A stretch of 64,000 bases of DNA from Galeruca laticollis. Lineage: Eukaryota > Arthropoda > Insecta > Coleoptera > Chrysomelidae. A program made the position numbers and the translations under genes. Below the pieces are notes generated by a model that saw nothing but the letters and a program-made list of their open reading frames with translations, was not told the origin of the DNA and did no database searches. How positions within the stretch are numbered: position 1 is the first letter of the stretch; each line of letters starts with the position of its first letter. Of this stretch, positions 20,896-33,854 are shown in pieces. The stretch spans positions 119,556,957 to 119,620,956 of the forward strand of contig OY998181.1 of assembly GCA_963921935.1 (NCBI GenBank), in the 5' to 3' direction.

Positions 20896-22560
20896 GGAGA
20901 TAAAGTCAAAATATTGCCTCATTGCTTTCGGCACTATTGGATTATAGCTATGAGAACGAGGGGTAGGGTTGCTTACAAGTGGAGATAAGTGATTTAAAGC
21001 CGACAAGTTGCAACTAGTTTTTTACTTCCGTGTACATTTTTAACTATCTCCAAAATACCTGTGGGTATAGGCATTTTTGCTTGCGTGCGTGCGATTCTCA
21101 ATCACTTATAACTTTTGAAATGGTATCCGATTTATTTGATTTTTTTTGTTTTGTAGGGTTTTACGGTGGATTTCCAAATTCGCTCAACCCATCACTCAGC
21201 GATAACTAGTTCCAAAGCCGTGAGCGTTTAAAGCGGTTTGCGCTGTTCGTTAACTGCCGTGAAAATTAAAATGTTTCAACCGGATTGATAGTATTGCATG
21301 GAGATGAAACCTATGGATTTTGGTGGATATCCGATCCACCCTCGCTTGTAAAATATAGTTTTAGGACTACCTTAGCCCTAGGTTACTGCAGGAACTCCGG
21401 ATTTTTCATGGAAGTCTTGTAGGGGCATATATACTGTCATTTTTCGTGGGCGCCATTCTTGACGAGCGGGGGGAAGAAGACGCCAACCAATATACTTGTA
21501 ACACTGCATAGGACAATAAAAAACCACAATTCAATGAAAAGTAATAGAGTTTGGTGAAAAGGGCATGCACAAAAGATCTGCAAAAGTTGGAAAAACTTTT
21601 ATCCCATCAGTTCATATATAATCTGATCTAATCCTATGACTCTTTGAAATAAAAAAAAACAAAAATCTTTGAAAAATTACATCAGTAGACGGTTTTCCTA
21701 TTGACTGTTGTAACATTCCAATCAGATAGATCTAAGGTTCTAAAGAATTGAATTTTGAGTTACTCTCCACATAGCTGAGCTTCCAGTGTGTGCTTAAAAT
21801 TGCTTCTATTCAACATTATTTATCTGAAATATTTTTCAATGTTTTATATGTATATTGAGGGATGGATTGACTATCAAAACTTCATTTTAAAATTGTATGA
21901 AATCAAAATCTTAAGAAAGTTTCACTTTCTCGCATTATTTACGTTATAAAACTTCCATGTGGCTATTATTTGAAAACAACATAAATCAAAAAGTATTCAA
22001 CCCAATTTTTAATTCACTTATCAAAAAGTATTTTACTGAATTCTCTGCAATTTAACATCTAGTATAATTGGGCATACTTCTCATACATTTTTGAATTTCA
22101 TTCAATACAGTTCTCCGTCTCCAGGGATTGATTTCTCTTTGCCAATTTTACGAAGAGTTAGGTATAAGATAAATGGTTCCCAATATGTGGCCGTGTGAAA
22201 GGTTGATTGATTTACTTGGTATAACAGTACCATATTCACAATTTCACGAGCCTTAATCTTGGATATCTCATTATAAATAGCCCGTCCACTCTTTCACCCA
22301 AATAAAGTGACTTCTCCCACGTCCTCAATTTGACCATTCTTGTAATTGCTTGGATATAATTAATAAAATTCGCTTCCTGCATTAGACGGTTTTGTTCCGT
22401 GAGTTTTTTCCAAGAAATTATCTCGTCTGCTAAGGGTCATTGATTATCAAAAATAAAGGGTTCTATGGATTGAAACAGTTTTATTCCTAACAGTCAGCAA
22501 ATACTATCCTCCTCTTACTTACAGACATGGGGTTTTATCATGACATCTATACACACTATG
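20896..22560. other. No gene recognised
   Basis: About 1.7 kb without recognisable proteins. 20900-21480 is less AT-rich than its surroundings and could be an old repeat. Confidence 0.4.
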
Positions 22561-22574
22561 GAGAAGCAGCGGTT

Positions 22575-23250
22575 AAGAAATATAAATCATGAAACATATA
22601 ATAGAAGGCGTTTCTTATTAAAATGTAGGAAATCGGGCATTCTACCGAAACATAACTACCGATTGACGACCTCCTAATGAGACAAGATGTACATAGGAAT
22701 ACAGTGGTCGATTGCATGTTAGGGATGAAACTTCTTAATATTGAAATTGCTAATTACCATTCTTTAATTAGTAAATTAGAATCTAATTTGTCGACATTGA
22801 AAAGAACAATAATCTCGGAATCAAGTGAGTTTCATTCTCAGAATTTTTCAAGTAAATAACAGGTTACATATAACAAATTGTTCCACAGAACTAAATTCAA
22901 AAATATTTCAAAAGTTGATCAGTTGAAAGATAATCAATTTAAATTATTATTAAAATCTAATTCTAGTTTGTTAAGCAATATTTCTAACACCACAATACCT
23001 GACGATATATCACAGTTCTTAGCCTTGGGCCCTAAGATTATTGTGGAACCAGTCAATTTAGAAGATATTTCAATCAAATCAATTTTATCAGATGTTGACT
23101 ACCCCACCTCCACCATTTCAGAACATAAAGTGAGAAATATCACCGTGGCCTGGGCTACTAATATAATCACTAACTACATACATAAACCTCATAACAATTC
23201 ATTATTTCATAATCTTTTACTTAAATCTTTAGCCTTTTTGACATAAAACC
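22575..23250 (+). pseudogene. Penelope-like element, N-terminal ORF fragment
   Basis: Plus-strand text begins near 22575 with YNRRRFLLKCRKSGILPKH, then a frame at 22677-22859 rich in helix-forming residues (SLISKLESNLSTLKR) and a frame at 22878-23246 with SNISNTTIPDDISQFLALGP then KIIVEPVN. The ls..E...L.lGpkf pattern is typical of the N-terminal region of Penelope-like (PLE) retroelements, ahead of the reverse transcriptase. RT and GIY-YIG domains are not present downstream. It is a decayed partial copy. Confidence 0.6.
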
Positions 23251-24176
23251 CAAATCTGATCTTAGCACAATCAGATATATGGAATTGTCGAATGATTTTG
23301 TTTTAAAACACAGCTCATATGTAGAATTATCATGCGATCCTTCCTCATCTATACAGAGGAAAGGTAACAACATAGTAAAATCTTTATTCAATAAACATCA
23401 AATTAAATTTCTATTTCTGAAGTAAACTGAAGTTTGAGATGAAAATAATTAAACGTTTAATTTTTATATATATTGACGAATAATTTAACTGACTTATTTT
23501 CGGTAATCTTTTGACATTTCATTGAAACTTAGTATATTTTCTTGATTTCTCTCAACTTCCTTTTAGTAGCTACTTTTCACATCAAATGGCTATTATTTTA
23601 GGATGCGTCCTTTGATGTTAAAAGAAAGGAGGAAACGAGTATTTGAAATTTAAGAAGGAAAATTGATAAGAGAATTGTTCACTATATAATATGTTCGTTC
23701 GACTACTGTCACAACAGAGTCAGATGTTGCATGAAAAATATTAGTTCAAGATGTAGAATTATTTATCTTGGATTGTCCATTTTTTTGATTGTGAGGGAAA
23801 TTTGACGAAATGTTAAGTTTTTTCGATTGATATGGACATCTTGATCGAGTTCTGTCTAATATCATATCCCTGATATTGACTTCGTGTTCATGTGGTTTTC
23901 AATTCATACTGATTTGAGAATTAAATGAAGTGCATTGGTGTAAACCTCATCGGAGAAATACCTAATGACCTTGTTTGAAATTTGAAAATGAAGTCCGATA
24001 ATTATTGATTGCAAGTATTCCAAAACGGTCGGAGTGAGAACATATGATTTAAAATATGAGTTTTTTATAAAGTCAGTCAATGTGGACACACTATCCGAGA
24101 GACTGATTGTCTATGAACAATTTATTGAATTCATTAACAATCCAGGAAGCAATAACTCACGCGGATGAGGTTTATG

Positions 24177-24214
<38 letters not shown>

Positions 24215-26750
24215 TATATTAATACAGATCCTCTATTTGAAATTTAAAAGAAAAGTAGAACATAAGGAAATTCATTTATATTTGGCAGTGATACTTTTGA
24301 TACACACTGTGTTTTATGTAAATTCACTAATTTTGAAAGATTCAGTAGAAATATCAAATTTGACATTCCAAATTTTGATGACATTTATGTAGAATATATC
24401 TAATGATAGATAGAACATATTATGATTTGGAGAAAATATTTGAAATTTCAAAATATAGAGGTCTCTGCTAGCAACATTACAAGTGTAATAAAAGAATTAA
24501 AATCTCACTTGGTCATTTATAATCACAGATAAGTAAATTTTTTAAAAACAAGAAAATTCAGTAACCAACGGAAAGAAGATTTATTTATTTTGCAAAAATT
24601 TAGTCAGTTGTGTTTGAATCCCCGAAGAGGCAAAATCATAATTAGAGTTGTCTCAATTTTGTGGTAGATAGTAGAAGTTGTATATCTATACAACCAGATT
24701 CAAAAGCCATTTCATTTTAAAGCCAATGCGTGCATAATTCGAATAAGAATTGCATCGTGTGTAGGTAATGTGTTCGAGATTTCTACATAAAATTTAGAAG
24801 GTATCCTGACTTCTAAGGTCATTTAGAATTGTACGAGTTGTCCAGTCATTAGTTGGTGAATCCGATCCAGTTTTTTTTACAATAATTTCTCGAGAAATAA
24901 TAAGGCCTATTTAAAATAAATTTGACATAGATGCATCTATTAGATTTTTAATTGCAAACAAAATTAATAAGTCATATAAGGAAATTCACATAAGAGAAGA
25001 ACAATTTGGAATTAGATGAATTTGAGTGAAGCTTGTTTTTGACATTTATCCACATCAAGATTAAGATCAACGATTGGAACTTTTATTAAACGTTTTTCAT
25101 TAGATTAATTTATAGTATATAGGATGTAGTAGTTTTAAGTTTCGTAGAAATTACGACTGTTGTTTCGTTTGTAATAATTTTGGGGAATATTAATTTGTTA
25201 ATTTGTATCTGGTAGTATAATATAGAATTTTGCATTCCTACTCAATATAGTTTTTTATAACATAATTCCAGATAAAACTGTCGATCAAATCAGTGACAGT
25301 TGATAATTTTCAATGACAGAAATATTGGAAACGTTATCAGATATTTGAAGTGCCTTTTATAATATCAAACATACAGTTACTATAAGTTCTGAACAATAGT
25401 AAAACAGAGATACGTAAAAATTTAAATAAATTTTGAATAATTAATTGTTTTACAGTTTGATCCCACTCTGAGAGAAGAGTAATAGGTCGAATATACATAT
25501 AAATTCATTTTTAAAAACACTAAATTAATATTTACTAGAGCCGGGCATATTTCGAACAACTACTGTCAAAGTTGAAATTTCTTTAATAAATCTTTAAGTT
25601 GCATGTACAAGAATAGTCTTTTCAATAACGTGAGGTGAATTGAAATTTATCTTTACAGGAAGATTCACATTAAAATTAAACAATTAAAACTCATCACAGA
25701 ATATTAAATATATTACAATATATACCTCGTAGTTATAGCACATTCGCACATTCCTGGGGTTCAATGCTTGTTCGCCTCGGCCCATCGCATCGACCAACAA
25801 TTTACATTGTCGTCCGGAAATGTATTGGTTCCACTACTAGATACACAATGTACTGTTTTTTTTTAATATTCGCATATTTCTGCTTTATATGAAAATTATT
25901 TTGAATTCATCCATGAAAATCAACAGTAGAAATGATCATTTTTCATTGTTGTGATGCCCACATTTAACTTTTAATAGAAATGTAGCTAAATAGATCCTTA
26001 TTACTTCACCAAATTGTGAATTATTATTACTCAAGATGGACGAAGACTATAAATTAAAATTATTGCACAAATATCTTGATACAACAAGTGATATCTTATA
26101 GTGAATTATTAAACATTTCAAAAGTAATGAAAAATATTACTGAACGAGATTCAACCATAAATGTCTCACACTATACACATCCAAATATACGTCAAATAAA
26201 GCTGAAATACAGCGATTTTAGAAAGAATACGATATTTCTAACTCCAAATTACAAAGAGCCGTGAAATTTAAGTGCATAAAAGGAGATATCTTCAAAGTGT
26301 TAATTGAGGCTTATATGTTTATAAAATGTAAATCTCAGATAATGAAGAAGATCCTTTGATTATATTATTAGATATATTGTATTAGTGTTTTAAATGAAAC
26401 TCACGGTTTCTAGTTAATTCCACAATATAATAAAAATTATTGGATATTCTAAAAAATTGACAATTGTTTCGATAAATCAATATCATCGTCAGAGTGACAG
26501 AAGTTACATTTCATGTGATGCCTACCTGATGTTTAGTAGTTATTTTTGGCTAGACCAAGAAGTGACCTATCTTGTGATTGACTTAATATATGTTAATAAA
26601 ACAAAAGAAGAAGATGTGATATTACAAATATTGAAGCTTAGGTATTATTAGCACTATGGTGATATCCTGGATATCATTTTTCAATTAAGATCAGTATAAC
26701 TGTGCAATGATATAGAAAACCAGGAAAAGTATATCTGCTGATCTTTACAA
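23251..26750. other. 3.5 kb of AT-rich DNA with no gene recognised
   Basis: No protein homology seen on either strand. Contains the TA microsatellite at 24178-24219. Short reading frames here show no known motifs. Confidence 0.45.
24178..24219. repeat. (TA)n microsatellite
   Basis: About 42 bp of alternating T and A, with one interruption near 24211. Confidence 0.9.
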
Positions 26751-26753
26751 TTA

Positions 26754-28063
26754 TCACTTAAGAAGACAGTTTATTAGTGGAGAACTCCCTAGATTTAACT
26801 GTTCATTGACAACTTCATATTGTGGGTTTCTTAAATGTCTTCTAATTTCCAATTCTTCAAGGAAATCTAGTTCTTGTTTCTTTTCACGAATATGCAGCAC
26901 TTCTAGTTTTGTGTTAGGTGTCAATGAATGATTGGTGTCAAGTAGATGTTTTGCGTAGTGGGATTTATCTGGTTGTTTAAATCTGTATGCTCGTAAGTGT
27001 TCACTGTATCGGATTTCAAAATTCCTAAGGGTCTGACCCAAATAGACAGCATTCCATTCTGGACATTTGAGTTTATATATACCTGACTTCTTTAATGGTG
27101 GTATTTTTGTTTCTACATTTAACAATTTTGTACTAACGTTACTTTCTGTTTTATAAGGAATTCTTGTACTCGTTGCTGAAGATATTATCTTTGAAATATT
27201 ATTAGGAATATTTCCTGCGTATGTGATGGTTTTATAAGTTTTTATTTCATCAGTTTGTTAAGGAAATATTAGTTGTAATGCCACTTTTTCCTCTTTTTTA
27301 CTAATTAGCTTGTTTATCATATTTAATGGATAACCGTTGGATGTTGCTATTTGTCTAATTGTATTAATCTCTCTATCAAAATTACATTTGTTCATAGAAC
27401 AGAAAAAGCTCTATGTATCTTTGAATTGTATGCCGCTAGTCTGTGTGACATGGGGTGATTGGAATTAAATGGAATTGTCACATCAGTCTGTGTTGGTTTT
27501 CGGTAAATTGAATGATCAAGTACATTATTAACTCTTTGAATTTTTAAATCAAGAAAATTGATTGACCTATTTTCTTCAATTTCTAATGTAAATTTGATTT
27601 TTGGTTCTAAATTATTGATGTGGTTGAAAAATACATATCTATACCAAAATAAAACATTTTTCGAAATATTACTTTCAAAGATCTTTCTAAATTGTCCATA
27701 AAAATGTTTGTTAAAAAGAATAGGTGATATAGGGCTTCCCATTGGTAAACCTTCATTTTGAATATATATCTTATTGTCAAAAGTGAAATAATTTTTATTA
27801 ATGCATAGATCAAATAAATTAAGTATATTTGATATTATTCCTGGATTAATATTTTCATCTTCTAGTAATTTTCTTACAAGTATTAGACATTCTTTAGGAG
27901 GAATGTTAGTGAACATATTAGTTACATCGAACGAAATAAGTTTATAGTTATCTTGCAAGTTGATTGCTTTCAACTTTTTGATTAGTTCTATTGAATTTCT
28001 AATTGAGTACTGAGATTCATATCCGTAAGTATTGAGTATATTGTTGAGCTTCTTTGCCATCAC
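26754..28063 (-). pseudogene. Penelope-like element, 5'-truncated copy: RT plus GIY-YIG
   Basis: Minus strand. 28063-27392 is reverse transcriptase beginning at AKKLNNILNTYGYESQYS, with LISFDVTNMFTNIP (motif A) and GLPMGSPISPILF (motif B). The YVDD block is missing: WYRYV joins directly to FFNHIN, because 48 nt were lost in frame relative to the neighbouring copy. After a frameshift and an in-frame stop near 27258 the reading continues to 27125-26754 with the GIY-YIG endonuclease: KSGIYKLKCPEWNAVYLGQT then LRNFEIRYSEH. RT followed by GIY-YIG is the Penelope signature. Head-to-tail with the next entry. Confidence 0.88.
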
Positions 28064-29935
28064 ATGGTTTTATAAGTTTGTATTTCATCGGTTTGTTTAG
28101 GAAATATTAGTTGTAATGCCACTTTTTCCTCTTTTTCATTAATTAGCTTATTTATCATATCTAATGGATAACCGTTGGATGTTACTATTTGTCTAATTGT
28201 ATTAATCTCTCTATCAAAATTACATTTGTTCATAGGAACTGGAAAAGCTCTATGTATCATTGAATTATATGCCGCTAGTTTATGGGATACGGGGTGATTG
28301 GAACTAAATGGAATTGTCACATCAGTCTGTGTTGGTTTTCGGTAAATTGAATAATCAAGTACATTATTAACTCTTTGAATTTTCAAATCAAGAAAATTGG
28401 TTGAGCGATTCTCTTGAATTTCTAATGTGAATTTAATTTTTGGGTGTAAAATATTGATGTGGTTGAAAAATACATCTAATTGTCGTTCACTACACACAAA
28501 ACAAGCTAATATGTCGTCTACATATCTATAGCAAAATAAAACATTTTTCGAAATATTACTTTCAAAGATCTTTCTTTCTAAATTGTCCATAAAAATGTTT
28601 GCCCGAATAGGTGATATAGGGCTTCCCTTTGGTAAACCTACATATATCTTATTGTCAACAGTGAAATAATTCTGATTAATGCATACATCAAATAAATTAA
28701 GTATATCTGATATTATTCCTGGATTAATATTTTTATTTTCTAGTAATTTTCTTACAAGTATTAGACATTCTTTAGGACGAATTTCAGTGAACATATTAGT
28801 AACATCGAACGAAATGAGTTTATAGGTATCTTGCAAGTTGATTGCTTTCAACTTTTTGATTAGTTCTATTGAATTTCTAATTGAGTACTGAGATTCATAT
28901 CCGTAACTATTGAGTATATTGTTGAGTCTCTTTGCCAATATATTATTAGGAGCATTAACATAAGAAACTACAGATCTAATTGGTTTCGCTATTTTATGTA
29001 AATTAAAGGTTCCATATAATTGTGGACAATGAGGATTCTTATGTATGATAGACCTCTTTTCGTTATCACTTAAAAGATAATTTGAATTATTAACAATATC
29101 CCTTACATTATTAGAAAACTTTTTTGTTGGGTCTGCTTTAAGAACTTTTACATCGCTAGATTCTATAAAGTTATATATTTTGGAATTGTAATTTTCAGCT
29201 GTCAAAATGACAGTTGTGTCTCCCTTATCAGATTTTGTAACTGTTAGGTTATTATCTTCTACTTTCTTTTTGATTTCATTTAAAACTGTATTGTCATGTT
29301 TTGTTTGACGTTTAACTTTTGAAGGTTCAATATTTTTGATTAAATTGGCAATTTTTAATTTCTCATGAAGAAAATTATTTGAACTAGATTTTAAAGCTAT
29401 TTCTGACTCTGTAGCTATAATTTGTTTAATATTATTCGTAAATTTTGGTGGTATGCTGTACTTTAAACCTTTATTTAAAAATTCTATTTCACTATCTGTA
29501 AAATTAGTGCCTGAAAGGTTTTCAATTCATGGTGCAAAGTGTGTTGGTATGTAGGTACTTACAGTTTCATGATGTTTTGGTATTGAATTTTATGTTGTGT
29601 GTGTTCAAGATTCTGTAGCTTCTTTTCTTGTTTCTTAAATTTCTTATGCTTCATCGTGCTGACACTTTCTCTAATTTTGTCATCCAAACAGTCAAATTCT
29701 ACTGGATGTAATTGGAATGTGAGTTCTGAATGTACAACTTTTATGTAGTTGTCTAAGGAGTCTCTAACTTTGAACCATTTCTTACATTCTCCTTTTATTC
29801 AAACTCGTTGAGCACATTTTATAGCTTTTTGCGCTTGTGGTGTTTTAGTGTGACATTTTATATTCACATAATTTGGTATTACCTTTTTCCTAAGGCATTC
29901 TTGGTTAAACCAAATGTATTGTGATGTTTTGTAAG
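28060..29935 (-). pseudogene. Penelope-like element, 3'-truncated copy: N-terminal region and RT
   Basis: Open from 29526 to 28060 on the minus strand. It starts ENLSGTNFTDSEIEFLNKGL, then KSDKGDTTVILTAENY, CPQLYGTFNLHK, LISFDVTNMFTEI (motif A), GLPKGSPISPIRANIFMDNL (motif B) and YRYVDDILACF with intact catalytic YVDD. It stops at KTM just after RT, where the second copy is joined. Further upstream, to about 29935, the same strand reads WFNQECLRKKVIPNYVNIKC and STMKHKKFKKQEKKLQNLE, the N-terminal PLE region, separated by stops. A GTAAGT near 29560 might mark an intron, but no acceptor gave an open join. It lacks its own GIY-YIG. Confidence 0.88.
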
Positions 29936-31084
29936 GTTTTTATATTGTAATTATATCTAATAGAATCATATCTCAATGTTGAATTGAATTGAATATACTA
30001 TCACATTATGATATGCTTAGGCTATGATGAATATTTGCACTATCTAACGTGACCTAAATTCAAAGGGAGACGTACTCATCGCATCATAAGTTTTGAATTA
30101 TTAGCGTAAGAACAAAATTGTGTCCATATTGCATTAAAAATACTTTCTATGGATATGAATATGTTTATATGAAGTTCTAAAAATTCTTCATGCAGCAGTG
30201 TATTAACACTGTAGTGCAATTTATTTAATCATTAGCTCCTTTGGCCCCATATATTGATTCAGGACCTTTTTCTCTTATTTGTACCTTTCAAAATACCGCT
30301 TCTTATTGAAAAAAATTGTTCTTATGCTCAACAAATTCAGAGCTACAAAATATTCAAATATCTATCTATCTTGTTAACATTCGCTATTGCTACTGCTACT
30401 AACTAATTACTAGGCTTTGTCATCAACAATGTTAATAATACAGATTGAAGCTTCCGATTACTATATATTTGAGATTATTGAGAAATATTGAATTTTCTCA
30501 ACCGTACTGTTCTTTTTCCCTTCAACAATTTACCTATCTGTGAATGTAAGGTGTTACCACCCTGAACTGGGTAAAAAATTACATAAAATTGAATACTTAA
30601 TTGTCATTAAACTTAAAAAATAACCAGAAAATGAAAATTAAGGTTTTTCAATATTCAAGCGTTTTTCCGTACACTACACTGATATAAATGTTTACAATAT
30701 GTCTCTGACTTTTCTTTTCCTTCCTCAGCTTGCATCTTCTCTCTTCGGATATTTGGTCCCCAAGTCTTTTTTACTCTAGCTTCACTTAGTTTATAGGTTG
30801 TAGTCTTTATAAAATGCTCATTAAATCTTTTAACGTCTTTCATCCGTAACCATTGATTCAGATTATTTAAACACATTATGAAATTTATTGATCACATGAT
30901 GTGATAAGTACATCATTTTCATAAAAAATTTAAGAGTTTCTCATGAACTCCCCAACATGAATTGTGCTTAATCTTTATATAAAATTACTTCTACCTATTT
31001 TTATCTATCTAGAAACAAATTGAATAATTTTGACAACCCCTGTCAAACGAAGAGTAAAAAATGCAGAAAATAAAAATAACAGGT
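29936..31084. other. No gene recognised
   Basis: AT-rich intergenic DNA. A 73-codon minus-strand frame at 30655-30876 is basic and shows no known motif. Confidence 0.4.
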
Positions 31085-31445
31085 ACAACACTGATTAACA
31101 GATTATTAACTACGTTTCCTGGGGAAAAATTTACTTGAATATGGTACAAAGAGATTTACCATAACAAATAAGCTGAAGCAAAGCCTTACTGCAAAGGTGA
31201 TAAGATTAATCAGAAAAATGGCCAATTAAATCAGAAGAGGTGATATTAGGAATTCAAGACATAGAGAAAATCTGAAATTGAGATCATCAGGAGAAAAAAT
31301 TGGAGGACAAATGGATTAGTTCAGGCACATGAAGAGAATGGTGGAAGAAAGGATAGTGAGACAGATATTTGAAGCCAGAATATAAAAAAGTGAGTCTAGA
31401 AGAAGACGCCGAAAAGGAGGATTAGAAGATTGGATACCAGCATCA
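31085..31445 (+). pseudogene. LINE C-terminal tail fragment
   Basis: Plus strand reads YGTKRFTITNKLKQSLTAKV, then RKMAN-stop, and in the same general register DWFRHMKRMVEERIVRQIFE and ESRRRRRKGGLEDW. The order YG..W.T....L....R, W.GH..RM...R and RRRGG...W is the C-terminal region that follows RT in many insect LINE ORFs. Only the tail remains, interrupted by stops, as expected for a 5'-truncated retrotransposon copy. Confidence 0.65.
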
Positions 31446-32340
31446 AATATGAGATTAGGTGAAAACACTGGCAGAACCGAAAAAAGTGGAGAGGCAGCTG
31501 GAAAAGAATACCAACAAATTCAACGCCATCAAACAACCCACAACCATGTGAGTGAAATAAAATGGCTAGGAAGCAAGTCCGTTAGCCACATAATTTTTTA
31601 ATGATGTTAATTAAATATTACTTTTTACATCCTTGATGAAGTTTACCGGTAGATATAAAGTATGACGGATATATGTGCTTAAAAATTGAGTGAAGAGGGG
31701 TGTAGGTTTGTTTAACAAGTGACTGTAGTAAACTGTTGGTTTTTTAATGTAATTGCTTCATCCAAATAAAATGTGATTAAAATCAGCCTAAGAATTATCT
31801 TTGTGGGTACAGGATGACTATATGATGCCCAGTTTGGAACATGGGAGGTATATCTTCCGTAACAAGTCTTCATTCTAAATATACTAGCTCAGTAAAATTT
31901 TGGAGTTGTATAATTAAAAATTTAGTTTGGAGGTGAGGGTGAGGTAAGATAACTTTGGAAATAGGTGTTATTTGAAGATCGTGAAGTGCTTTTTCAGGGT
32001 TTTCACCAGAACACAAATATTTTATTTTTTATTGAGCTAATCACATATTTTCCATACACGCTACAAATAACTCCATTCAATACTGAATATTTTGCTAATC
32101 GATCAGTTTTTTCGTTACTATATATTCCCACAGATCCCTAAACCCAAATAAATGTCATACTCAAAGACAATATTATTGTTTTGATATCACATAAAAGAGG
32201 ACATTTCATTCTTTCGATATGAGTAGGTACCTTTTATAACACACAACGCTGATCTAGAATCATAAATACTCACACCCCCATCTTTTTTATTTGATATCAA
32301 CCAGAAAAGGCCCTGTAACATAACATACGGCTCAGCAGTA
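31446..32340. other. No gene recognised
   Basis: AT-rich; no homologous coding text and no repeat that I could pair inside the window. Confidence 0.4.
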
Positions 32341-32342
32341 TA

Positions 32343-33851
32343 TAGTGTTAGGAAAATTCTGAGGGCACATATGTTTTATCGTCAATGTGTTAGCAAGAGA
32401 CAAATACATATAAATTCAGTGTATTATTCTTTTTCGCTAGCAGGATATCATAAAGTGGAAAAGGTAGGCACCGCTCTCGAGAGGCGCGTGCATAACGTCA
32501 ATGTGTTACAAATTCTGTCTACATACGCACTAGATAACAGAAACAGTGTTGCCAACTTTCATTGTATATTTATATTAATTGTTAATTGTAAAATGTATTG
32601 TTCTAACATGAGAACAAGTTATAAGGAGCTTATAGTTATGATAATTCAAGAGGATGTAACAGATCAAAAAAATTAATTGTTAAACATTTTATTCTAATGC
32701 TGGAAATTGTTCTAGTTTTCAGTTTGAAAGCGGTTAAAACCTCAACTTTTTTCAGATTTGGCTGCGTGAAATTTGTCTCTGAACATCTGGGGTTTGAATG
32801 TATTAGTAAAAAAAAATTGGTATTCTTTACGTTTGTTTGCAAATGAGAAACGAGTTCTCTGTGTAAACACACACAGTACAAATTAAAAAACGCTATGATA
32901 ATAAACTTAGATAACATCAAATTCTAATGAAAGTACATACTATTTTTAAATATAAGTAATATTCTGATAGGTAATACATTAAAAAATAAAAATAAAACTT
33001 CTTAATTCTTCAATGATTTTGAATCAAATGTTCGAATAAACCCCCGTTTTGAGCTAAACAGCAACATTGAGTAACGTACCCAGTCAGTACCCAGACGTAC
33101 AGATAAACATCCTCAAGAGGCGCTCGCGCGATTTATATTCGTCTGGTTTTTGATTATCTGTCTCACTATTATCTTTCTCTAACACACTGATGATGCCATG
33201 TGACCCTTATATTTTCCTGTTGACTATGAGACAATTATCGTTTCACGTTGAAACTTAATGGATAATTATTTCTCTTAAAAATAAAAAGGAATATTTTAAG
33301 GGCATACTTCCAACGTGTAGATTGAAAATGAAGAGAGGGGATAGATAAAAATAGAAGAACTATGGCTGTAGACGAATTATTTCTTTGTAATCTAATCTGG
33401 TTGTTATAATGAACGGATAAACGAAAATAATATTGATTTTTTTTATTGTTTATTGCATTAAGTTATCAGTTTAGTTCAATCTTATTATTTCTCAATTAAT
33501 AAACTAAACTGTCTATATTACACATCTGTAACCGTAACTTCTTTAATTGCGAACTTTTACATAATGAGTTACTGTGGTAAACTGCCTAGCAATTGCATGA
33601 ATGCATTTCTTGTTTATTGAAAACTTGAATTAAATGCCTACCAGACATATGTTTAGTTCCATTGCACGTTTTCCACTTTATGATATCTTGTTAGCGAAAA
33701 AGAATAATACACTGAATTTATATTATTTATATGTTTAGTTCTATTGCACGTTTTCCACTTTATGATATCTTGTTAGCGAAAAAGAATAATACACTGAATT
33801 TATATGTATTTGTCTCATTGACGATGTGCCCTCAGAATTTTCCTACCACTG
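32343..33851. mobile_element. Non-autonomous Tc1/mariner-type element with ~120-bp inverted ends and TA flanks
   Basis: The right end reads ...CCTACCACTG followed by TA; the left reads TA followed by TAGTGTTAGGAAAATTCTGAGG. The inverse of the right end, CAGTGGTAGGAAAATTCTGA, aligns with the left end and onward for about 120 bp (GGGCACAT, GACAAATACATATAAATTC, AGTGTATTATTCTTTTTCGC, ATATCATAAAGTGGAAAA). CAGT-type ends with TA duplications are typical of Tc1/mariner. The 1.5-kb interior has no transposase. The left arm has an extra block of about 27 bp after GGGCACAT. Confidence 0.75.
33649..33812. repeat. 82-bp tandem duplication in the right arm
   Basis: ATGTTTAGTTC(C/T)ATTGCAC... through ...ACTGAATTTATAT occurs twice, starting at 33649 and 33731, with one or two differences. 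The right arm of the mariner-type element is thus partly duplicated and the left is not. Confidence 0.85.
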
Positions 33852-33854
33852 TAT

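Noticed and set aside
24165..24392. Small membrane protein beginning with Ile-Tyr repeats
   Set aside because: Product of the TA microsatellite; no support.
26754..27125. GIY-YIG domain as a host or group I intron homing endonuclease
   Set aside because: It follows a Penelope RT on the same strand with the usual linker, so it belongs to the retroelement.
27240..27262. Minus-strand ACTGATGAAAT as hammerhead core
   Set aside because: It is coding sequence (QTDEIKT) of the Penelope ORF, without the second core strand.
30655..30876. 73-codon minus-strand ORF
   Set aside because: Basic, no homology recognised, length expected by chance in AT-rich DNA.
33180..33215. CTGATGATGCC as a fourth hammerhead core
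   Set aside because: No GAAA strand or pairing stem II follows.
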